Below, one piece after another: positions 27,501 through 35,732 of a stretch of DNA of 64,000 nucleotides; position 1 is the first letter of the stretch, and each line of letters begins with the position of its first letter. Below the pieces are notes generated by a model. It was not told where the DNA came from and did not search any database. It saw only the letters and a program-made list of their open reading frames with translations. The stretch covers positions 1 through 64,000 of the forward strand of contig NZ_BDIY01000017.1 of assembly GCF_002072155.1 (NCBI RefSeq). Direction: 5' to 3'. Origin of the DNA: Roseovarius sp. A-2. Its GTDB lineage: Bacteria; Pseudomonadota; Alphaproteobacteria; Rhodobacterales; Rhodobacteraceae. The position numbers were made by a program, and so were the translations under genes.

Positions 27501-28618
27501 AGGATGAACGGGTAATAGAGCACCTCCTGCCCGGCCTGTTGCAACGCCAGAATCGCCTCTATCACCGCCTGATCGGTGGGCGTGCCGCCATAGACCTCGC
27601 GGCCGTCGGAATCGCGCGGCACCTCGCCCGCCTGCGCGCGCAGCAGCCCCGAAACCTCCCACGGCATGTTTGAGGCATCGAACTGCTTTTGCTCCACGCG
27701 CGGGCGGATGCGACAATCGCCACAGCGCAGATCATCCCCAAACCAGCTTACGATCAAGGACGTGGCCCCACAGGCGGGCAACTCCCCGGTCAACCCCTCA
27801 AGGGCGGTCACGAAATCCGGCTGCCCCGAGGGCGTGTTGACATTGGCGATCCCCGATGCGCCGAACCCGAAGTTCATCGTGACCGGGGTGGTTGCCAGCA
27901 CGTATTCCCCGCTGCCCGGTAGCAAGGCCACACCACGCACCGCGCGCACCGGATCAAGATCCGCGCCGGGTGTACCCGCCTGCGACGGGCGGCAGACCTC
28001 GAAACTGAACTGCGGCACGCGGTTGCCGAATTGCGAGATGTCCAGATCCTCGATCACCACATAGGCGGTGCCGCGATAGGCGGGCACGTTGCCCGCCCCC
28101 TCCACCGCCTCGATCAGCGGGTCGGGCAGTTGGTCGCGCGTGCCGGGATAGGCGCGCATGTTCAGCCCCGAGAACGACACCTCGGTGCCATCCGCCCAGA
28201 CCCGCGCCACCCGGGAAATCTCCCCCTCGCAAAGCGCGAGTGCGAGGCTCACCGAATAGCTGATTTGTCGCGTGTCGGGCGTGGCCGGGCGCGGATTGCC
28301 CTTGCCGCCGCCCCTGCTGCCCTGCATCACGGTGACGTTCTCGCGAAACTCCGTGGCCCAGATCACCTGTCCGCCCACGCGCATACGCCCGTAAACCTGG
28401 CTGATCGCGTCACCCTCGCCCGCGCCAGTCAGGCGCAAGCGGCTGACGCGGCCGGTCTCGATCACTTCCGAACCCTGCCCCAGCAGTCGCTGATCGATCG
28501 AGCGGCCGATAACCGCCCCGGCGAACCGCCCGATCGCCACCGACGACAGCCCAAGGGCCGAGCCACCCACTGCCCCGCCAATCGCCGCCCCTGCGGCGGA
28601 TAACAAAATGGTTGCCAT
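24557..28618 (-). CDS. GTA host-specificity / megatron tail protein (g15)
   Basis: The 1353-residue protein is the largest GTA tail protein. The N terminus is a Gly/Ala-rich helix (AAGAAIGGAVGGSALGLSS). A TIM-barrel region follows, with the glycoside-hydrolase-like block FIGIDNYMPLSDW and RFTEYGCAAVDKGTNQPNKF. The C-terminal part is phage tail-like. An exact 60-bp tandem duplication adds 20 residues (see the repeat entry). The gene is at the 3' end of the GTA cluster, as expected, and starts 3 bases from g14. Confidence 0.93.
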   Translation of the reverse strand: MATILLSAAGAAIGGAVGGSALGLSSVAIGRFAGAVIGRSIDQRLLGQGSEVIETGRVSRLRLTGAGEGDAISQVYGRMRVGGQVIWATEFRENVTVMQGSRGGGKGNPRPATPDTRQISYSVSLALALCEGEISRVARVWADGTEVSFSGLNMRAYPGTRDQLPDPLIEAVEGAGNVPAYRGTAYVVIEDLDISQFGNRVPQFSFEVCRPSQAGTPGADLDPVRAVRGVALLPGSGEYVLATTPVTMNFGFGASGIANVNTPSGQPDFVTALEGLTGELPACGATSLIVSWFGDDLRCGDCRIRPRVEQKQFDASNMPWEVSGLLRAQAGEVPRDSDGREVYGGTPTDQAVIEAILALQQAGQEVLYYPFILMEQMPGNGLPDPWSDAEDQPVLPWRGRITTSKAPGQDGSPDQTAAAEAEVAAFFGTARAADFTVTPIAAQPVEQAGTGVLDLLSFGGAVKRSPVGYNGPKEWSYRRFILHQAALCAAVGGVESFCIGSEMRSLTQIRGAQNSFPAVAQLVDLAAEVRELLGSEVKISYAADWSEYFGYQPGGGDRFFHLDPLWSDANIDFIGIDNYMPLSDWREGYEHIDAQDWPSIHDLDYLQSNIEGGEGYDWFYPSAEARAAQRRVPITDDAYDEPWLWRFKDMRGWWENRHFDRVGGMRAPEPTAWVPQSKPIRFTEYGCAAVDKGTNQPNKFLDPKSSESSLPQHSTGQRDELIQLQYLRAMAGYWNDPVHNPLSEEFEGRMLDMDHAYVWAWDARPYPYFPANLELWSDGENYARGHWISGRVSGRRLADVIAEVTGRAGVTALEASANLGFVRGYLVDQVSEARSALQPLMLTHGVDAIERGGVLQFRRRDGRADHAVDLARVVRDPELGGVIEQTRGSDLELAGRVRLRFLEADADFEAVSEEAILPDDATHAVAMSEMPLALTRAEGRQVVERWLSEMPLALTRAEGRQVVERWLSETRVSVDMLRLTLPPSQLATGAGDVIALPEAEGGARYRIDRVEQMGNAQRIDAVRIEPESFRPILIGDNPTRLRPFRAPGPVTPLFLDLPLLTGEEVPHAPHIAITADPWPGTAAVYSSDEDANYRLNTLIAARSTVGLTETPLFPARSGLLDRGEGLFVRMRHGTLESVSEAALLNGANLCAIGDGMPGGWELFQFRDAELVAPETYILRHRLRGQLGTEAAETWPMGSILLRLDGVPQQIELTEAQRGQARHYRIGPGARPVDDPSFGHAVIAFDGLGLRPYAPVHLRLVEEGGDIRVTWIRRTRIGGDRWDTPEVPLGEESEAYLLRVRRGAQILREVTVPVAEWIYTEADRAADGPDTGKRIEVAQISASFGLGRFATREF
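25711..25839. repeat. exact 60-bp tandem duplication in GTA g15
   Basis: The unit at 25711-25770 is repeated without mismatch at 25771-25830 and followed by nine more bases of a third copy. In protein it doubles the 20 residues that start SEMPLALTRAEGRQVVER. Being a multiple of three, it keeps the frame. Identical copies suggest a recent event. Confidence 0.97.
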
Positions 28619-28621
28619 GGC

Positions 28622-29065
28622 TCAGCCCTCCTCGGGAAATTGAAATCGCGCCACGATGCGCCTCCGCCAGGGCGCGCTCAGTGCGGTCTCGACCACTCCA
28701 TGCCCTGAATAGGCGTGGATGAACGTCGCCCGCGCGCCGGTGCGGGCCACGATGCCCAGATGCTTGGCGACAGAGCCGTCGCGCATGCGAAACAGGATCA
28801 CATCGCCAATCGCCTCATCGCGCAACGCCTTGGGGCGCAGGTGCCGCGCAGCAGCCTGCCACAGCGCCTCTTCTCGCGCCGGCTCAGACCAGTCCATCGA
28901 ATAGGCGGGCGGGCGCTCGGGCTCGGCCCCCTTGACCTCGCGCCAGACCCCGCGCACCAGCCCCAGGCAATCGCAACCCGCCCCGCGACAGGCCGCCTGA
29001 TGCCGATAAGGCGTGCCCAGCCAGCCCCGCGCCGCCGTGACAATCCGCGCGCCCGGCCCACTCAT
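28622..29065 (-). CDS. GTA cell-wall peptidase, NlpC/P60 family (g14)
   Basis: A 147-residue NlpC/P60 cysteine peptidase, probably opening the recipient cell wall. The catalytic Cys is in GAGCDCLGLVRGVW (about residue 32) and the His in SVAKHLGIV (about residue 100). It overlaps g13 by ATGA, as do most genes in the cluster. Confidence 0.93.
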   Translation of the reverse strand: MSGPGARIVTAARGWLGTPYRHQAACRGAGCDCLGLVRGVWREVKGAEPERPPAYSMDWSEPAREEALWQAAARHLRPKALRDEAIGDVILFRMRDGSVAKHLGIVARTGARATFIHAYSGHGVVETALSAPWRRRIVARFQFPEEG

Positions 29066-29940
29066 CTGCGGCGGCTCCCGCCGTCCAGCGCCGGGCTCTT
29101 GGTGGGATCGGTGATCGTCCAGTCATCGCCGGGAATATCCGGGAAACCCTGAAAGTTCAGAAGGTTGTCAAATTTGAACTGACAGGTCTGCATCCGCTTG
29201 TCGCACCCCGCCTCGATCCGTAGCGCATCGCCTGCCACCACCTGCGCGCCCAAGGGCTGCCAAAGCTCGATCACCCGGCCCGCCCCCTCCATACGGTCGC
29301 ATTTGATCAGCCCGATCAGACCCGTGGCCGCCCCGCTCAACACCCGGATCACCCCATGCCGAAACCAGTCCTCCTCAAACCCGCCCATCTCGGCAAAGCG
29401 AAACACGCGGTTCTCCTCCACCACCTCGGCAGGCCGCTCCGCAACATATCCCGGCGTATCGAGATCAAACGTGCAATCGCGATCCCCCAGAACCGCGCTG
29501 CAACTCTTCTGGAACACCCGCCCCAGTGGCACGTTGAGCGCGTCAGTAAGCCCGCGCAACTCCGCCTCAAAGGCCCCGCCCGCGCGCCGCAACTCGCCCA
29601 TCGTTCCGCGAAAGATCAGCCCGCGCGCGTCCACGTCCTGCCAGTTCACCAGCCAGGCGCGCAACTCCGCCCCGTCATAGCGCCCGGCCTCGATATCTGC
29701 CTCGCGAATCGCCGCATCACTAAGCGCACCCAACGCCTCCGTATTGTCCACCGACAGCCCTGTCGTCTGCTGCAAGGCCAAGGCACTCAGCCCGGTATCG
29801 GGGCGGAACGCGATCCCCTCGAACGCCAATGCCCGGTCGTGATCGGTGAACCCCATCATCACCCCGTCGCTCCGCGTCAACGCCCAACAACGGCAGGTCG
29901 TCGTCACCCCGGTGCCCAGATGCGCCAACAGCCCGCTCAT
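29062..29940 (-). CDS. GTA tail hub protein, DUF2163 (g13)
   Basis: A 292-residue DUF2163/phage_BR0599-type protein. In the characterised Rhodobacter capsulatus GTA this is the hub protein and binds an iron-sulfur cluster; the likely ligand cysteines are present here in SCSAVLGDRDC (about residue 145) and CDKRMQTC (about residue 255). The C-terminal FQGFPDIPGDDW is typical. It overlaps g12 by ATGA. Confidence 0.93.
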   Translation of the reverse strand: MSGLLAHLGTGVTTTCRCWALTRSDGVMMGFTDHDRALAFEGIAFRPDTGLSALALQQTTGLSVDNTEALGALSDAAIREADIEAGRYDGAELRAWLVNWQDVDARGLIFRGTMGELRRAGGAFEAELRGLTDALNVPLGRVFQKSCSAVLGDRDCTFDLDTPGYVAERPAEVVEENRVFRFAEMGGFEEDWFRHGVIRVLSGAATGLIGLIKCDRMEGAGRVIELWQPLGAQVVAGDALRIEAGCDKRMQTCQFKFDNLLNFQGFPDIPGDDWTITDPTKSPALDGGSRRR

Positions 29941-30569
29941 ATCCGGATCTCCACCAACGGCACATTGGGCACCTCACCGGCCTGAAAACTGGCAAGACTG
30001 GTCTGGATGCGGTCGGTATCGAACCGCACCGGCACGTCGAACTCATAGCCCGCAGTGATCGCCACATCGCGATTGGGCGGCTCGGAAAAGGTGACGACGC
30101 CGGTCGTGGTATCGACCTCGTAATGCACGCCCTCGCGCATCTCGACATTCGACAGCCCCATGCGCACGCTGCCTTGCACCGGCTTGACGATGGGCCGCAC
30201 CGCCACCTGCTCGCCCGAGCGATAGGTCTTGACCAGTTGAAACGCGACCGTCGCATCATCGCCGGTCCCGATCTCCTGATCGCGGTAATCCGGCGTGGCC
30301 CGGGCCACGCCGGATTTGAAATCGGTCCAGTCCTTCCAGCGAAACCCGAATAACTGCCCGCGCCGTGCCTCGAAAAACGCGATCAGCGCCTCGACATCGT
30401 CGAGCGAGCGCAGCGCCACCCCCGCGTCATAGCGCCTGCGCGCCTGCGCCCAGGGCGTATTGCGCTCCTCGAACCCGTTGGCGAGCGTGACGATATCCGT
30501 CAACCGCTCCGGCCCGCCAAGCGAGCCGAAACTCAGGCTTGCCGGAAATCTGACCTCGTGAAATCCCAT
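29937..30569 (-). CDS. GTA distal tail protein, DUF2460 (g12)
   Basis: A 210-residue DUF2460 protein with the family's opening MGFHEVRFPASLSFGSLGGPE, YDAGVALRSLDDVEALIAFFEARRGQLFGFRWKDW, and C-terminal YEFDVPVRFDTD. In RcGTA it forms the distal tail ring between tube and hub. It lies 13 bases after g11. Confidence 0.94.
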   Translation of the reverse strand: MGFHEVRFPASLSFGSLGGPERLTDIVTLANGFEERNTPWAQARRRYDAGVALRSLDDVEALIAFFEARRGQLFGFRWKDWTDFKSGVARATPDYRDQEIGTGDDATVAFQLVKTYRSGEQVAVRPIVKPVQGSVRMGLSNVEMREGVHYEVDTTTGVVTFSEPPNRDVAITAGYEFDVPVRFDTDRIQTSLASFQAGEVPNVPLVEIRI

Positions 30570-30582
30570 GTCCCGCTCCCTT

Positions 30583-31242
30583 TCAGCGATTGCGTCCGCC
30601 GCGCCCGATCACCCGACCTAACTGCGCCGCGATCTGCCCCTGGCTGCGGCGAAACCCGTCCACGTCGGGCGTCTGGATATTCATCACCACGCTGACACCG
30701 CCGCCGCCCTGCGCGCGCACGCCCAACCGCCCGTCAGGACCGCGCGACAGCGGCATGACCGCCTCCGGCCCCGCCTCGCCCATCAACCCGGTGCCGCCGC
30801 GCATCGGAAACGTCACCGGCCCGCTCACCACGTCACCATTGGCAAAAGGCTGCACACGGCCCTGCGAGAAACTTGCCCCTTTGGCAAAAGGTAACAAACC
30901 CTGCACAAGGCCGCCCACGCCCTGCGCGATCAACCCCCCCAGCTGATCCGTCACGGGCCGCGTCGCATCGTTGAAGGCGGTGTTGACCATGATCGTCGCC
31001 AACCGGCGCAGGCTGTCCGACAGGCCATCACCCTCCACCACCGCGCCCCGCAGGGCCGAGCGCAGGCCCCGGCTCAGCCCCCGGTCGAGCGTCTGCACAT
31101 CCTGCCCCGCGCTTGCGAAACCGCCCCGTACCCGACCCAGTTCCGCGTTGAACGCCGCCGCCATGCCGGTCGCCTGCCCAAGGGCATCGTCAAGGGCGGT
31201 GATCTGCGCCTCCAGATCGTCAGCGCGCTCCAGTTCATCCAT
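30583..31242 (-). CDS. GTA tail tape measure protein (g11)
   Basis: A 219-residue protein with a helical N-terminal half (DLEAQITALDDALGQATGMAAAFNAEL) and the typical phage tail-measure ending (PMRGGTGLMGEAGPEAVMPLSRGPDG). Its short length fits the short GTA tail. It overlaps g10.1 by 8 bases. Confidence 0.92.
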   Translation of the reverse strand: MDELERADDLEAQITALDDALGQATGMAAAFNAELGRVRGGFASAGQDVQTLDRGLSRGLRSALRGAVVEGDGLSDSLRRLATIMVNTAFNDATRPVTDQLGGLIAQGVGGLVQGLLPFAKGASFSQGRVQPFANGDVVSGPVTFPMRGGTGLMGEAGPEAVMPLSRGPDGRLGVRAQGGGGVSVVMNIQTPDVDGFRRSQGQIAAQLGRVIGRGGRNR

Positions 31243-31441
31243 CGCTCATCTCTCCTTGCTTGTCGGGAAAGGCGCGCAGCAGCGCCTCCAGCCCGTCGCG
31301 TGCCATCGGGCGTACGCCCCCCCGCTCGCCCAGCATCAGGCGCAGTTCCGCAGGGGTCAGCGCCCAGAACTCTGCCGGGCGCAGGCCAAGGCCCTGCATC
31401 CCGGCGCGCATCAGCGCAGGCCAGTCGAACCGCGCACTCAT
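31235..31441 (-). CDS. GTA g10.1, small tail assembly chaperone-like protein
   Basis: A 68-residue protein with the rcc01693-type sequence (FDWPALMRAGMQGLGLRPAEFWALTPAEL). It resembles phage tail-assembly chaperones encoded between tube and tape measure genes. It overlaps g10 by ATGA and g11 by 8 bases. Confidence 0.88.
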   Translation of the reverse strand: MSARFDWPALMRAGMQGLGLRPAEFWALTPAELRLMLGERGGVRPMARDGLEALLRAFPDKQGEMSDG

Positions 31442-31770
31442 CCCTGCGCCTCGGGCAAGGAAAAGGCCCGCGCCAGCAATTCCGCCGCCGCCCGCGCCGC
31501 CGCCAGCGGCCCGCCCTCGATCTCGGCGCTCAGCAGATCCGACGTTGAGCCGCGCCAGCCGCCACCGCGCAGCCCCGCCACGATCAGCGCCAGCACGTCG
31601 CGGGTGGAAAACGCGCCCTCCTCAAACCGCGCAACCAGATCGACCAGCGAGCCTTGGCTCAGCGCCGTCTCCAACTCGGCCAGTGCCCCCAACGTCAGCC
31701 GCATCACATACCGCTCACCGCCGATCACCAGCGCCACCTCGCCTTCCCAGGGGTTCGCCATCGCGCTCAC
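31438..31770 (-). CDS. GTA g10, tail assembly protein
   Basis: A 110-residue GTA gp10-family protein (MANPWEGEVALVIGGERYVMRLTLGAL starts two to three codons into the ORF, after MSA). Located between the tail tube and the tape measure, it is likely a chaperone for tail assembly. ATGA overlaps on both sides. Confidence 0.9.
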   Translation of the reverse strand: MSAMANPWEGEVALVIGGERYVMRLTLGALAELETALSQGSLVDLVARFEEGAFSTRDVLALIVAGLRGGGWRGSTSDLLSAEIEGGPLAAARAAAELLARAFSLPEAQG

Positions 31771-32180
31771 AACACCGTAAAGCTCAGCCGCCCCGCCGAG
31801 GCGAGACCCAGCTCATAGGTCGCCTCGCCATCATGGGTGCCGCCATATTCGATCGCGGTCACCTGAAACGGCCCCTCAATGGTACCGAAATCCGGGATCA
31901 CCACCTGGAAATCCGGCATCTCCCCGTCAAAGAAGATCTGCCGCGCGCGCTCGTCACTCGCCGCATCGCGAAAGATGCCCGAGCCGCTGATGCTCGCCGA
32001 TTTCACACCGGCACCCGCCAGCAATTCGCGCCAGCCCCCGGCGGATTCGAGGCTTGTCACATCGACGCTCTCGGCGTTGAAACTCACCCGCGTGGCCCGC
32101 AGCCCCGCCACCGTCTGGAAATTGCCGCTGCCGTTGAGGTCGATCTTGATCAGCAGGTCCTTGCCGTTCTGCACTGCCAT
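31767..32180 (-). CDS. GTA major tail tube protein (g9)
   Basis: A 137-residue TP901-1-type major tail protein (AVQNGKDLLIKIDLNGSGNFQTV, ESAGGWRELLAGAGVKSASIS, ATYELGLASAGRL). In RcGTA it forms the stacked tail tube rings. It lies 24 bases after g8. Confidence 0.94.
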   Translation of the reverse strand: MAVQNGKDLLIKIDLNGSGNFQTVAGLRATRVSFNAESVDVTSLESAGGWRELLAGAGVKSASISGSGIFRDAASDERARQIFFDGEMPDFQVVIPDFGTIEGPFQVTAIEYGGTHDGEATYELGLASAGRLSFTVL

Positions 32181-32204
32181 TGGTCTTACTCCATTATGCT
32201 TGGG

Positions 32205-32618
32205 TTAGGCGCCGTCATCGACACGCGCACGAAAAGTCAGGTCGATCCTGCGACGGCTGCCACGGGTCTCGCGCCGGGCGCGGGCGCGCCAGAACTGCAT
32301 CGCTATGGCGCGGCCCCGGGTCAGCGTCATCTCCACCCCCTCCAACGCGTCGCTCACGGCACCGGCCACCTGTTTTGCCTCCAGAAACCCGGCCGCCTCG
32401 CTGACCACCGTCACCGTCAGCCGGTGCCACGCGCCCGCCGCAGTGCCATCGCCGCGCGCGCGCGCGTCCTCGGGGCCGAGCGTGACGTAAAGCGGCGGCA
32501 CGGCACCCTTGGGCACCGCGTCATAGATCGCATCGCCCAGATATGCGGCCAGCGCCGCATCCCCGCGCAACCGCTCGAACACAGCTTGTTGCAGCGCCGC
32601 TGCCACGCCGTAACTCAT
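32205..32618 (-). CDS. GTA tail terminator, DUF3168 (g8)
   Basis: A 137-residue DUF3168 protein (SYGVAAALQQAVFERLRGDAAL, PPLYVTLGPEDARARGDGT). The family includes phage tail terminators, and RcGTA g8 occupies this place. ATGA overlap with g7. Confidence 0.93.
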   Translation of the reverse strand: MSYGVAAALQQAVFERLRGDAALAAYLGDAIYDAVPKGAVPPLYVTLGPEDARARGDGTAAGAWHRLTVTVVSEAAGFLEAKQVAGAVSDALEGVEMTLTRGRAIAMQFWRARARRETRGSRRRIDLTFRARVDDGA

Positions 32619-32953
32619 GTCACCACCTCCTCTTCGGCCCAGAGCGTGAGCAACCGCCCTTCTGCATCCTGCTCGGTCACTGACAGGATGGTGAACACCC
32701 GCCCGTCATCACGCAGCCGCTGCCCCGGCTCCGGGCGCTGCGGGCTGCCCTGCGGCGCGGCGCGCACGGTGATCCGAAACGCCGCCCGCGCCACGCTCAC
32801 CCCCTCGCCCTCAGCCTCGCGCCCCGTGCGGGCACGCAAATCGGCCCAGAGCGTACCGCGCACCTCCCAGGTTGTGATAAACCCGCCCGCTCCGTCGGGG
32901 CTGCGCGCCGCCGCCTCCAGCACGAGGGGCCGGTTGAGCCGCACCGCCATCAC
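32615..32953 (-). CDS. GTA head-tail stopper/adaptor (g7)
   Basis: A 112-residue phage head-tail adaptor protein (LNRPLVLEAAARSPDGAGG, LWADLRARTGREAEGEGVS, RLRDDGRVFTILSVTEQD). In RcGTA it is the stopper between the adaptor ring and tail. ATGA overlap with g6. Confidence 0.93.
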   Translation of the reverse strand: MMAVRLNRPLVLEAAARSPDGAGGFITTWEVRGTLWADLRARTGREAEGEGVSVARAAFRITVRAAPQGSPQRPEPGQRLRDDGRVFTILSVTEQDAEGRLLTLWAEEEVVT

Positions 32954-33549
32954 CGCGCCCCCCCACCCAGCAGACGCACCGTGCGATAGCGCTCGATCAA
33001 GCTCGACACACCAAAGGGCATGCAGCCGCCGCTCAGCCCGGTTTCATGCCGATATTCATAGTAATGCGCCGCCAGCATCAGCACCGCCTGCGCCAGATCC
33101 GACGACAGATCGCCCCATGCCGCGCCATAACCCGCACGAAACACGATCTCGGCCACGCCACCCGGCGCAATCGACGGCAGGAACGTGCCCGCCGGACGCA
33201 ACACCGGGCGATGCGCGTCGCGCTCCAGCCGGTAGAGCGCGGGCGCGATCACCTCTTCCTCATCGTCGCGATTGCGCAACGTCAGCCGCAGGATCGCAGT
33301 CACCGGTGCGACCGGCAACGCCTGCCCCACGGCATCGGACCAGGCGCTCAACACCCAGGAAAACTCCCGCTCCAGCAGCACCTTGCCGGTGCGCGCCTCG
33401 ATCGCCACCAGGGCGGCCCGCAGGAAACTCTCCAACACGGGGTCCTGGATATCGCCATCCGAAAACCCCGTCCCCAGCCGCAGATGCGCCTTGAATTCCG
33501 CCAGCGGCAGCGCGGCCAGGGGCACCGCGGTCTCTTCCATCAACATCAT
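32950..33549 (-). CDS. GTA head-tail connector / adaptor (g6)
   Basis: A 199-residue gp6-like connector (PLAEFKAHLRLGTGFSDGDIQDPVLESFLRAA split over residues 10-45; then AHYYEYRHETG near the C terminus). GGAG lies 7 bases before ATG 33549, deciding this start over a longer frame that opens at 33696. A 153-base gap separates it from the capsid gene. Confidence 0.92.
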   Translation of the reverse strand: MMLMEETAVPLAALPLAEFKAHLRLGTGFSDGDIQDPVLESFLRAALVAIEARTGKVLLEREFSWVLSAWSDAVGQALPVAPVTAILRLTLRNRDDEEEVIAPALYRLERDAHRPVLRPAGTFLPSIAPGGVAEIVFRAGYGAAWGDLSSDLAQAVLMLAAHYYEYRHETGLSGGCMPFGVSSLIERYRTVRLLGGGAR

Positions 33550-33702
33550 GGACCTACTCCATATATCCCGGACCCCTCCGATCAGTGAGGCGCGCGCCGC
33601 CCGGCGTTGCACAGACGGAGGGGGGTGACTGAACAACGCCCTGTCAAAGGCCACGCGCGCCCCGGACGGGGGCCAAACCGCCCCCGCCCCGATCACCGCC
33701 CC

Positions 33703-34881
33703 TTACGAGACGGCGAAGCGCAAAAGCTTGATCGCCTTGAAATCGCTCACATCGCCGCCCACGCGCTTGGTCGCGTAGAACAGCACATGCGGCTTGGCGC
33801 TGTAAGGATCGCGCAGCACCCGCAGATCGGGCCGCTCGGCCACCGTGTAGCCCGCGCCGAAATCACCGAACGCGATGGCATCCGCGCCGCTCGCGATATC
33901 CGGCATGTCCTCGGCGATCAGCACCGGATAGCCCAGCAGGCGCGCAGGCTCTCCGGCGGCCAGACCGTCCGACCACAGGAACCGCCCGTCGGCATCTTTC
34001 ATCTTGCGGACGGCCCCGGCAGTGCGCGAATTCATCACGAACGTGGCATTGGCCCGGTATTGCGCACCCAGTGCATAAACCAGGTCGATGATCGGATCAG
34101 GCCCGCCGATATCACCATCCACGCCGGTGGGCACATAACCCAGATTGCCCCAGGCCCATACGTCGTTGTCGATCGCCGGATGCGTCAGGAACCCGCGCGG
34201 CTTGTCCACCCCATCACCCGCGATGAAAGCCGCCGCCTCGGCGCGCGCGAACTTGTCGGCGATGCGCCCCGCCAGCCAGCTCTCGACATCAAAGGCACTG
34301 TCATCGAGCAGCCGCTGCGACGCCTTCGGCAGCGCGCTCAACTCGTGCAGCGGGATGCTGATACGGTCGATCACCGGCGTGTCGCTCTCGGCCACGGGGC
34401 CGGTCTCGGTGGCCCAGCCATGGCCCACATCGGCATGGTCAATGAGCACGTCAAAACTTGTCGCCTCGACGGCCACGACGTTGGCGACGGCACGAATCGA
34501 TGCGGTCGAACTCAGCACCGAACGGATCGTCTCGGCGGTCTGCGGATCGACCAGATAGCCGCCCTCACCGGCGACCGCAGTGTTGAGCGCCTTGCCCTCA
34601 AGCTCCAGCCCGCGCAACCCGTCATCATCGCCTGCCCGCAGATAGGCGTCGAACGCCTTGCGATGCGGGGCGCCCGCGTCGGTGGCGGCGGCCAGATGCG
34701 GACGCGCCATGGCGATTGTCTTACGTTCAAACATGGTCATCTTCTCTTCCTGCTGTTGAAGTCGTTTGTGAATGTCGGACTGAAAGCCCTTGAATTCTCT
34801 CAGGAACCCCACCACGGCGGTGCTTACCTCTGCCGCCGGAGACAGATCTTCCCCGGCCCGAGCCTGCGCTTGGGTTGTCAT
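33703..34881 (-). CDS. GTA major capsid protein, HK97 fold (g5)
   Basis: A 392-residue HK97-type capsid protein. The N-terminal 100 residues are a charged delta/scaffold-like region that the prohead protease normally removes (EFKGFQSDIHKRLQQQEEK). The capsid fold begins near KALNTAVAGEGGYLVDPQTA. The C-terminal DFGAGYTVAERPDLRVLRDPYSAKPH is typical. It is intact, but the protease gene beside it is broken. Confidence 0.95.
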   Translation of the reverse strand: MTTQAQARAGEDLSPAAEVSTAVVGFLREFKGFQSDIHKRLQQQEEKMTMFERKTIAMARPHLAAATDAGAPHRKAFDAYLRAGDDDGLRGLELEGKALNTAVAGEGGYLVDPQTAETIRSVLSSTASIRAVANVVAVEATSFDVLIDHADVGHGWATETGPVAESDTPVIDRISIPLHELSALPKASQRLLDDSAFDVESWLAGRIADKFARAEAAAFIAGDGVDKPRGFLTHPAIDNDVWAWGNLGYVPTGVDGDIGGPDPIIDLVYALGAQYRANATFVMNSRTAGAVRKMKDADGRFLWSDGLAAGEPARLLGYPVLIAEDMPDIASGADAIAFGDFGAGYTVAERPDLRVLRDPYSAKPHVLFYATKRVGGDVSDFKAIKLLRFAVS

Positions 34882-34917
34882 CGCTCTTCCCTTCAGCTTG
34901 GTCTGGTCGCGCGGGGT

Positions 34918-35467
34918 CTACGTCCGCGCCATCTCCCGGCGGGCCGCGTCGAACACGGCCGCCAAATCACGCAAAGTCTCGTCCTCCGGGCGTTCACCCT
35001 TGGCCGCCACCCGCGCACTGGGCAGCATCGGAAAGGTCACCAGCGACACCTCCCATAGCTCCAGTTCCTGCAAGAGCCTGCGGCCCTTGTCGCTCTTGGT
35101 CGCGCGCAGGGTCCGGTAGCCGATGCTCAGCCCGTCAATCGCCCCCGCCGCGATCAGCGCCACCGCCTCGCGCGCGCGCCACGCTCTCCAACAACCGGCC
35201 CTTGACATAAAGACCGCGCGCATCCTCGCGCACCTCATCCCAGATGCCGATCGGCTGCGACGGATCGTGCTGCCACAGCATCTTGACGCGCCGCCCCTCA
35301 GCGGCCAACCGCTTGAGGCTCGCGGCATAGGCTCCTTTGGCCACCACGTCGCCGCCCTGATCGGGCGCGTCGAACAGGCTCGCATAGCCTTCGATCCGCC
35401 CCTCGTCGCTGACACTCAGCGCCGCGCCCTCAAGTCGCGCGAACTTGCGCTCAAGTCCGTTCTCCAT
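34918..35467 (-). pseudogene. GTA HK97-type prohead protease (g4), frameshifted
   Basis: The N-terminal part (start near 35467, MENGLERKFARLEG, then EGYASLFDAPDQGGDVVAKGA, LWQHDPSQPIGIWDEV and GLYVKGRLLESVARA) is in one frame, stopping at 35135. The remainder (REAVALIAAGAIDGLSIGYR, LWEVSLVTFPMLPSARV) is in another frame that runs to 34918. The break is in a run of alternating CG at 35169-35179; restoring one GC pair gives VARAREAVALIAAG as in the family. This is a 2-base deletion (or equivalent) that would truncate the protein before the conserved Ser/His-containing C-terminal part. It may be real decay or a sequencing slip in the repeat. Confidence 0.85.
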
Positions 35468-35492
35468 CGACCTCATCCTTTCGTTTTCAAAC

Positions 35493-35732
35493 TCACGGCA
35501 ACGCCGCGAGTATCGGCTGAAACGCCTGCACCAGAATCGCCGCGACCACGCCGTAAACCGCCAGCCACAACCGCCGCTCCAACCGTTCCAGCGCCGCTTC
35601 CAGCCGCTCCAGCCGCTGCTGCATCGCCGTCACCTGCAACTCCGAGACCCGTTCATGCGCCTCCAGCCGCAGCGCGGGTGCGCAATCAAAGGGCTCGAAC
35701 CCGTAGCGCGACGGTGGCGCGCCCTCAGCCAT
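35493..35732 (-). CDS. GTA g3.5 small membrane-anchored coiled-coil protein
   Basis: A 79-81 residue protein of the RCAP_rcc01685 type: PPSRYGFEPFDCAPALRLEAH, then a Leu/Arg coiled coil (QQRLERLEAALERLERRL), then one membrane helix (WLAVYGVVAAILVQAF). It lies between portal and protease as in other GTA clusters, and its start overlaps the end of the portal gene by 8 bases (ATG 35732; ATG 35738 is an alternative). Confidence 0.88.
   Translation of the reverse strand: MAEGAPPSRYGFEPFDCAPALRLEAHERVSELQVTAMQQRLERLEAALERLERRLWLAVYGVVAAILVQAFQPILAALP

Noticed and set aside
33600..33702. Hairpin GGGGGCC...GCCCCC between capsid and adaptor genes
   Set aside because: A short five-pair GC stem with no T run; no clear terminator function inside the operon.
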